From Capitulum mitella (taxonomy: Eukaryota > Arthropoda > Thecostraca > Pollicipedomorpha > Pollicipedidae), in NCBI GenBank assembly GCA_030062745.1, contig CP099839.1:12563302-12627301 (forward strand): a stretch of 64,000 nt of DNA, read 5' to 3'. Positions 58,112 through 64,000 of this stretch are shown in pieces; the stretch's first letter is position 1, and each line of letters starts with the position of its first letter. Below the pieces are notes generated by a model. The model did no database searches. It was not told where the DNA came from and saw only the letters and a list, made by a program, of their open reading frames with translations. A program made the translations under genes and the position numbers.

Positions 58112-61100
58112 ATGGGGCGGAGGCAGACCGGCGCAGCAGAGAAACTGCCCCAGGCGGTGCGCCGAAACAACGCTAAGAACGAGCGGAAAACGCAGGCGGC
58201 CATGGCGGAGAACATCTGGACGACGGTGGAATCGGGCCGGGAGCGACGGTTGCGGCGCTCCTGCGAGCGGCTCTACGGGCTGGCCGAGCCGCGCCAGAAG
58301 CCGAGCCAGCGGGCCGGCGAGGTCGCGCCGCCACCGACGCCCGCCCAGCTCCCGGCCACGGAGAGCGCAGCCGAACAGGCCGCCGGACTGGAAAAGATGG
58401 CTCTCGGTGACGAGGGTTCGGGAAGAGCGGGTGACGTCACAGCACGTCCAGACTCGGCGGCTGAAGAGGTCGCAGAGCCGGAGGTGTTTGAAAAGACTGC
58501 CAAACCGGACAAGGTGGCTGAAGGCACTGTCAGATCTGACAAAGCGGTTGAGGAGGCCGTAGAATCACAGGTGGCTCAAGAAGCCGCAGAACCAGAAGTG
58601 GCTGAAGAACCCACCGAACCGCAGATGGTCGAAGAGACCAAAGAATTGAAGAAGGTGACAGAAGAGAATACAGAACCAGAAGTGGCTGAAGAACCCACCG
58701 AACCGCAGATGGTCGAAGAGACCAAAGAATTGAAGAAGGTGACAGAAGAGAATACAGAACCAGAAGTGGCTGAAGAACCCACCGAACCGCAGATGGTCGA
58801 AGAGACCAAAGAATTGAAGAAGATGACGGAAGAGAATACAGAACCGATAGCGGACGAAGAGGCTGTAGAATCTAAGGTGACTGAAGAGATTGCAGAACCT
58901 GTGGTGGCTCCAGAGACCGTAGAACAGGTGGCCGAAGAGTCCACAGAATCGCAGAAGGTAGTTAAAGACACTGCAGAACGAAATGCGATGGAAGAAACCG
59001 CAGAACTCGAAAATGTGGCGGACGAAATTTTTGAATCATGGGAAGCGACACCTCAGACCGAAATCGTAAAACTGGAGGAAGTGATTGAAAAAACTGCTGA
59101 ACCCGAGAAAATGATCCCGCAGAATGAATCCGCAGAATTAGAGACGATGGGCGATGAAACTGCAGAGCCAGAAGACGCTGTCGGTAAATCCCCGGGACAG
59201 ATCACTGAAAATACGGAAAATGCGTTATCGAGCAACGTCCCTCATGCAGATAACGTGTACAGCACGTTCAAGGGTGGCGAGAGTGGACAAAGTGTCGACA
59301 CTCCGATAGAAAGTGAGCAGTATGCTGAGGCCAAACTCGGTAAGACGAATGTCAAAGTACCTGCAAACACTGCAAACATCGGCGAAATCCCGACGCCGAA
59401 TGAAAACACTGTTGACGGGCCGGCAGCAACTCAGTCGTTTGTTGCACCAGAAGCACCGGAACCCATCGAGCAGACGGTAGATTCCCCGGCACCCTGCGAC
59501 CAGCTTACAGAGACCTCCGCAGTGAGTAGTTCGGCCGCCGAACCCCCAGTGACGATTCAGGTGCCTGACGAAGACCCGATCCCACTGGAGCCACCCGCCG
59601 AAGCGTCATTTCCTGAAGAGGAACTGCCTGCTGAAGTTTCAGAGCCAGAAAGACAGGCAGCAGCCCTGGCGTCGCACGAGCAGGTTGTCAATGCCCCTGG
59701 GCCGAGCGAGCAGCCTGCTGACCTACCAGTGTCGGGCGATCCGTCTGCTGAAACAACATTGTCAAGCGAAATAGTTGGAGACCCCATGACAAGCAGGGAG
59801 GCGGCTTTATTATTAACTGACGAGACAGAAGCGTCAGCCGCAGCCAGTGACTCGGCAACCGCACAAGAGACAAACGCCGAACAAGCTGAATCAATCGTGA
59901 TACAAGAGGCCGATCAATTTGAAGGCGACAAAGTGAAATCAACGGACCAGTTCGATCTGTCGGAGACAGAACATCATGGGATCGATAGCGACGACATCCC
60001 GCTCAGTCCTACTGGGGCCGCCGCAGCAGGTCACGAACAGGTCTTGTGTACTGCGCAGATCGCCGCCAATCCGCAGTCGAACGGTTCTCCGGGAGATCAG
60101 CATTCCACTTCCCTTGAATCCAACACTGGAGAACACACGGACGTGGCCGCTCCTCAATCACCTGAAATCGAAACCACGGCGAAGGTCGACGAGCCCGAGC
60201 CATCAGGCATTACCGGTCGTCCCACGGAATCAAAGAAAAAGAAAAAGAAAGGGAAACACACCGTTGCTCAGCCAGTTATACCGGCCTCCGGCGAAACTAC
60301 AACGGTAACGGAACCCACCACACCTGAGTTCAAACAAAGAAAGCAGGGGGAAAAGATAAAAGGAGAGAAAAGGCACAAGCGACACAAAGAAAAGCGCAAG
60401 GCGTCCGAGACCGAGCACGACATACCAGCACCTGACGTGGAGGAGAGAAAAAGCAGTGGCCCAGCGACCACCGAGGCAGTCACCGAGACAGAGTCTCAGT
60501 CTCTCGCCACCAGTCCACAGCAGACGGTGGTAGACGAGAACGTCCAGGAACCAGAACCAGTGTCGCCATGCGACGCTGCCATCACATCCAGCGGCTTCAG
60601 TGGGCCTCACTGTCCGGTCGAAGGCGACGCAGAGGAGGAGGCGTGGACGACCGTCGAGACGAAGAAGGGAAAGAGGAAGAGGAAGCGTAGCGAACGCAAA
60701 AGCGAGTCGGAGAAGACCAGTCAAGCGCCAGACGCGCCAGGTGAATGTGATGCCTCACTTCGTGCAAGGGATACCACGGCACCGTCATCTTCAGACGAGG
60801 GGAACATTCGTAGATGTGGAGAGGACAGCTCAAGTGCAGTAAAAGAGATCTCTGAAGCAACCAGTGGAGCCCCTGAGGGACCCGAATATGTCGCAACCCC
60901 ATCCGTACCTTTAGAAGACGTCCTCAGCACAGCAGAGAACTCATCCAACCCAATTGCAGAAAACGACGAAACTCAGAAAAACACGGCTGATAATGATAAC
61001 AAGCCGGAAGCAGGCTCCACGAGCACACTCGGTGCCTTTGAGCTGCTGATTTCATCTGTAGAGAGTTTGAAGGCGAAGTTTAAGGACGCCGTTAAGTCAA

Positions 61101-62398
61101 AGGAACACGCAGAACAGGACGTGTCCACAGTGGAAAGCGCGTCAACTAAAAATCTTGAATCGGAAGCAAAACCACTGGCCGACTCTCACGCGGAATCAGA
61201 AACAACGGCAGATGTTTTTGATCTCTTAATGTCTTCTGGCGATGGTCTCAGTGAAGGATTTAAGGACTGCTTCCAAATGGACGATAAGCCTTCTGAGGAG
61301 GTAACGCCAATAAGCATGACAACGGATCCTGCTGTCAGGGCTGAAGAAACACCGAGCGGAGAGAATAAGATGGAATCCGAGGCCGTTGTTGACGCCTTTG
61401 ACCTCCTTCTGTCATCTGGAGACGATCTTAACGAGGGATTCAGGAACGCGTTCGAGGACGATGAACCAGGAAACGAGAAGCCGTCAGAGGTAGTGGAAGC
61501 AACAGCAGACGTCCCTGACACCATCCTTTCGCCTGGGGAGAGCACCACAGACGACACTGCGCGCTCCCAAAACGCTGAAGAGCTGCAAACAGCGGCACCA
61601 GGCGCCCCTGAGACAAAAACTGATGTTTTCGACCTTTTGCTTGCACCATCAGACGATGTGACGCTCAGTGAGGAATTCAGCGCGTCTTTCGGCGCCGAGG
61701 AGCAGGCGAGCGGCAGACCGATGGCGCAGACGGTGAGAACGTCCGAGCCGACTGAGACCGACCCCGAGGACGGAGTAAAACATGCACCTGAGCCCCAGGC
61801 GTCAGCTCGGGAGCTGGAAAAAGAGACTGCGAACAAAGGTGACGCTTCCGATCTGCTTCTCTCGTCTGGTAATGACGTAAAGGAGGATTCGCACGATGCC
61901 TTTCGACCTGGGCTGAATCCAGCTGATGAGGCCTCAGCACTCCAGCCCGTGGCGGATGCCTTTGACCTGCTGCTGTCGCCAGGAGACGATCTGAGGGAGG
62001 GTTTCCACGAAGCTTTCGATTCTGAGAAGGAGACTCAGACGCTGACAGAAGATGGGGCAGACATCTCTAAACAAACTACCGATCTTCCTTTGTCTTGTGG
62101 CATGACTTTGCAAGACAACGATCGAAATGCTGATGAGGAGGCAGAATACGTGCCAGAGCCAGCCGCGGACGTTTTCGATTTGCTGACGTCACCTGGCGAC
62201 GATCTTCAAGAGGGATTCAAGGAGGCATTTGACTCGGACGAAACTGCGCCAAAGGAGCCGCAAAAGTCTGCCGGGTCGAACACGAATGTCTCGTCGGAAG
62301 CGACCCGGACTGAAGGTTCCGACTCGATGGAAGAATCCCCTCTGAATCCTGAACCGGCGTCGGCTGCGCAATGTAGCGACCCGCCAGTACCCAGCCCA
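58112..62398 (+). CDS. Giant disordered acidic repeat protein, first part
   Basis: The exon probably begins at 58106, after acceptor cctgtgccgcag|. The first ATG is 58112 (MGRRQTGAAEKL); upstream exons are also possible. It runs about 1,429 codons without interruption, rich in Glu, Pro, Ala, Thr, Ser and Asp, poor in Cys and aromatics: a long disordered chain. In order: WTTVE plus a basic run (residues 36-50); Glu-rich repeats, including three units of 28 residues (58595-58846); a long P/E/A/T/S stretch; Lys-rich clusters (60230-60410); a second WTTVE plus KRKRKR (residue 845 on); then seven or eight acidic FDLL motifs (61030-62241). The basic clusters could be nuclear signals. I do not recognise the family. 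Giant disordered segments of cytoskeletal linkers such as Msp300/nesprin are one possibility, unproven. The frame fails near 62390 and resumes in another frame. Confidence 0.8.
58595..58846 (+). repeat. 84-bp (28-residue) tandem coding repeat, three copies
   Basis: Units start at 58595, 58679 and 58763, each reading EVAEEPTEPQMVEETKELKK then (V/M)TEENTEP. They are almost identical in DNA, so the expansion is recent. Confidence 0.95.
61030..62241 (+). repeat. Dispersed acidic FDLL motif, seven to eight copies
   Basis: Copies near 61031 (weak), 61208, 61388, 61620, 61840, 61953 and 62166, with a degenerate one near 61506. Consensus is (A/V)FDLLLS(S/P)GDDL then EGF..AF(D/E)..E, spaced by 100-230 bases of unrelated acidic sequence. 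Motif conserved, spacers not. Confidence 0.85.
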
Positions 62399-64000
62399 AT
62401 AGGGAGGTCGCCTCAGACGCGACGAACGTCGCAGGTTCAGAACCATCCGATCTGCAGACGACAGAGGACGCATCACCCAGCCTTGCTGCGATGGACATGC
62501 CAGCCATGGAAACTAACGGATATCACGGCCTCCAGGAGGAGACGGAAGGACCGCATGAACATGCAGAGGGTGCTACAGTGGTACCCCGCTCTGAAGATCA
62601 AGACGTGGTGTCCCGCTCTAAAGATCTAGGCAATCAGCTCAGTGCAAAAAAGATGAAAGCCAAAGGCGCAAGACTTAAGGCGAAAAAAGAGAAAAAACGA
62701 TCAAAAGCAGAGGAGTCCGATGAATCTCCAAAACCTGAAGTTTGTGGTCAGCAGACTTCAGACGAAACAACAACTGAATGCGTGATGCAAGAATCCGAGA
62801 AATATGAAAACGAGGCAGTCGAAAAGGTTATATCTGACGAAAACGTCACCCAAGAGCAGCACGGTACACAGAAAGGCAACTACGACGACCTTCACGAACC
62901 GGAGACCCAGCATGACGAAGCGAGACCAGCGGAGGAATGCCCGAGCTTGGTGAAAGACAAAGACGACCTCCTGCAGACCGACCCCAGCCAGAGCGCCGAG
63001 AGCGTGACGCCAGTGGGAAACCCTCCCCACGAAAACGTCCTTTACGGTGGTGTAATTCAGACGACCGCACCGGACGTCTCGGACAGCTGGGAATGGTTCG
63101 ACAAGGCTCTTTACGACGACGCTGAGGTACGGCACCACGAGCGTCTGGCGAGACGCAGCGGCGCCGAGCGGCAGCCGGAGCCGGTCGGACCGCCAACCGG
63201 ACCGCCAGCCGGACCGTCGGCCGAACCGCCAGACGGACCGCAGGTCGGACCGTCGGCCGAACCGCCAGACGGACCGCCAGCCGGACCGTCGGCCGAACCG
63301 CCAGACGGACCGCAGGCCGGACCGCCAGCCGGACCGCCAGACGTACCGTCGGCCGAACCGCCAGACGTACCGCCGGCCGGACCGCCAGACGCACCGCTGG
63401 CCGGACCGTCGGCCGGACCGCCGGCCGGACCGCTAGCCGGACCACCGGCCGGACCGCCGCCCGTCCCCGGCGGGCAGGGCTGGTTCGACAAGGCCCTGCA
63501 CGACGCGGCCGAGACGCGCTACCACCAGCAGCTGGCCAGCAGTCGCAGCAGCAGCAGCGAAAGCAGGAGCTACCCGCTGTACGAGGGCTCCTGCGACCAC
63601 TTCCAGCCCGAGGAAGACCAGGCTGGCGACGACGAGCTCGTGCCCTGCGACGACGCCCCGCTCGAGGGCGCCGTCTGGGTGGAGAACAAGATCTACAAGG
63701 TGACCGCGGCAAACGAGGGCCAGCGGCCGCCCGTTGAGACGCCGCAACAGCAGGAGGAGCCGAGCCGGACGGCGGGAGAAGCCGCGGCGCCGGCGGACGC
63801 GGCCGACCAGCTGCAGTCGCCGACCTCGGACGGCAGTCGCTCTCGGCGCAGCACCTTCAACTCGGCCGCCTCGCCGCTCTCGCCGGCGCTGGAGCTCGAT
63901 GACGTCTACTTCGAGGACGTGGTGCTGGCCGGCCGGCAGGGCGACGGCACGATGGCCGCGCTGCCCGGCTTCACGGCCTCGCCGCACAGCGAGGGCCTGG
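62377..64000 (+). CDS. Giant disordered acidic repeat protein, continuation in another frame
   Basis: A frame one base behind that of 58112 opens after a TAG at 62374-62376 and has no stop through base 64000 (about 540 codons, partial at the right edge). Its acidic, Lys/Glu-rich composition continues that of the first part (NREVASDATNVAGSEPSDLQ, KKMKAKGARLKAKKEKKRSK). It contains two related motifs, WEWFDKALYDDAEVRHHERLA (63094-63153) and GWFDKALHDAAETRYHQQLA (63478-63537), with a GPPA-type repeat between, and then VWVENKIYKVTAANEG. The original frame instead turns into Arg/Thr/Gln nonsense and stops at 62629. A one-base indel in the assembly or allele is the simplest explanation. Confidence 0.8.
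63178..63471 (+). repeat. GPPA/EPPD coding minisatellite
   Basis: About 24 units of 12 bases reading GPPA, GPSA, EPPD, GPQV, VPPA and similar. Triplet-based variation keeps the frame. The minus strand is also open and reads as Val-Arg-Pro-Ala repeats, an artefact. Confidence 0.9.

Noticed and set aside
58273..61836. Several Ser/Thr-rich minus-strand frames opposite the giant exon
   Set aside because: Reverse readings of Glu/Thr/Pro codons; no independent support.
62846..63712. 288-codon minus-strand frame opposite the giant exon
   Set aside because: Shadow of the GPPA repeat; the plus strand has the coherent protein.
1..64000. CRISPR arrays, operons, intact tRNA or rRNA genes, viral genes
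   Set aside because: None seen. The tandem arrays lack spacer structure, genes are intron-split, and no intact cloverleaf or rRNA core was recognised.

Overview
This is a eukaryotic genome window with intron-split genes, long non-coding stretches, GC-rich CpG islands, many minisatellites and microsatellites, and no operons or CRISPR. The gene content (an M-spondin/mindin gene), the strongly GC-ending codons in exons, the poly-C interspersed repeats and the AGGTCA/TGACCT-rich repeats suggest an arthropod, most likely a crustacean. A barnacle is plausible, but the sequence alone does not prove it.

The best-supported gene is on the minus strand, from 38,834 down to 24,734. It has six exons whose splice sites and phases all fit, and it encodes a 535-residue secreted protein: signal peptide, Spondin_N domain, a long S/A/R-rich linker with 11-residue repeats, then one thrombospondin type 1 repeat. 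It is the M-spondin / mindin (spondin-2) family. Its first intron is about 8 kb.

The second strong coding region is on the plus strand, from about 58.1 kb to the window end. It is a giant, mostly disordered, acidic exon of about 1,960 codons and still open at 64,000. It carries three exact-length 84-bp repeats, seven or eight copies of an acidic FDLL-type motif, two copies of a WFDKAL-type motif and a GPPA-type repeat. As sequenced, it changes reading frame once near 62.39 kb. I do not recognise the protein with confidence.

Other coding evidence is partial. A signal-peptide first exon of a secreted protein lies at 6.84-6.91 kb (minus), its remaining exons probably off the left edge. A GC3-rich terminal exon with a hydrophobic tail lies at 53.22-53.39 kb (minus). 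Weaker exon-like or promoter-like islands lie at 12.6, 19.9, 20.8, 33.7, 37.4, 42.4, 48.5-48.7, 51, 52, 55.2 and 57.4 kb.

The rest is non-coding: 1-6.8 kb and 6.9-24.7 kb (intergenic, microsatellites, a diverged tandem duplication at 9.3-10.2 kb, AT-rich satellite at 15.8-16.2 kb, 22-bp repeats at 19.4 kb, 68-bp repeats at 22.1-22.6 kb); 39-48 kb (minisatellites upstream of the spondin gene and two head-to-tail copies of an unclassified repeat of about 1 kb whose third copy is at 16.2-17.3 kb); and 49-58 kb (CpG islands and TGACCT-rich repeats). Several near-perfect hairpins stand out.
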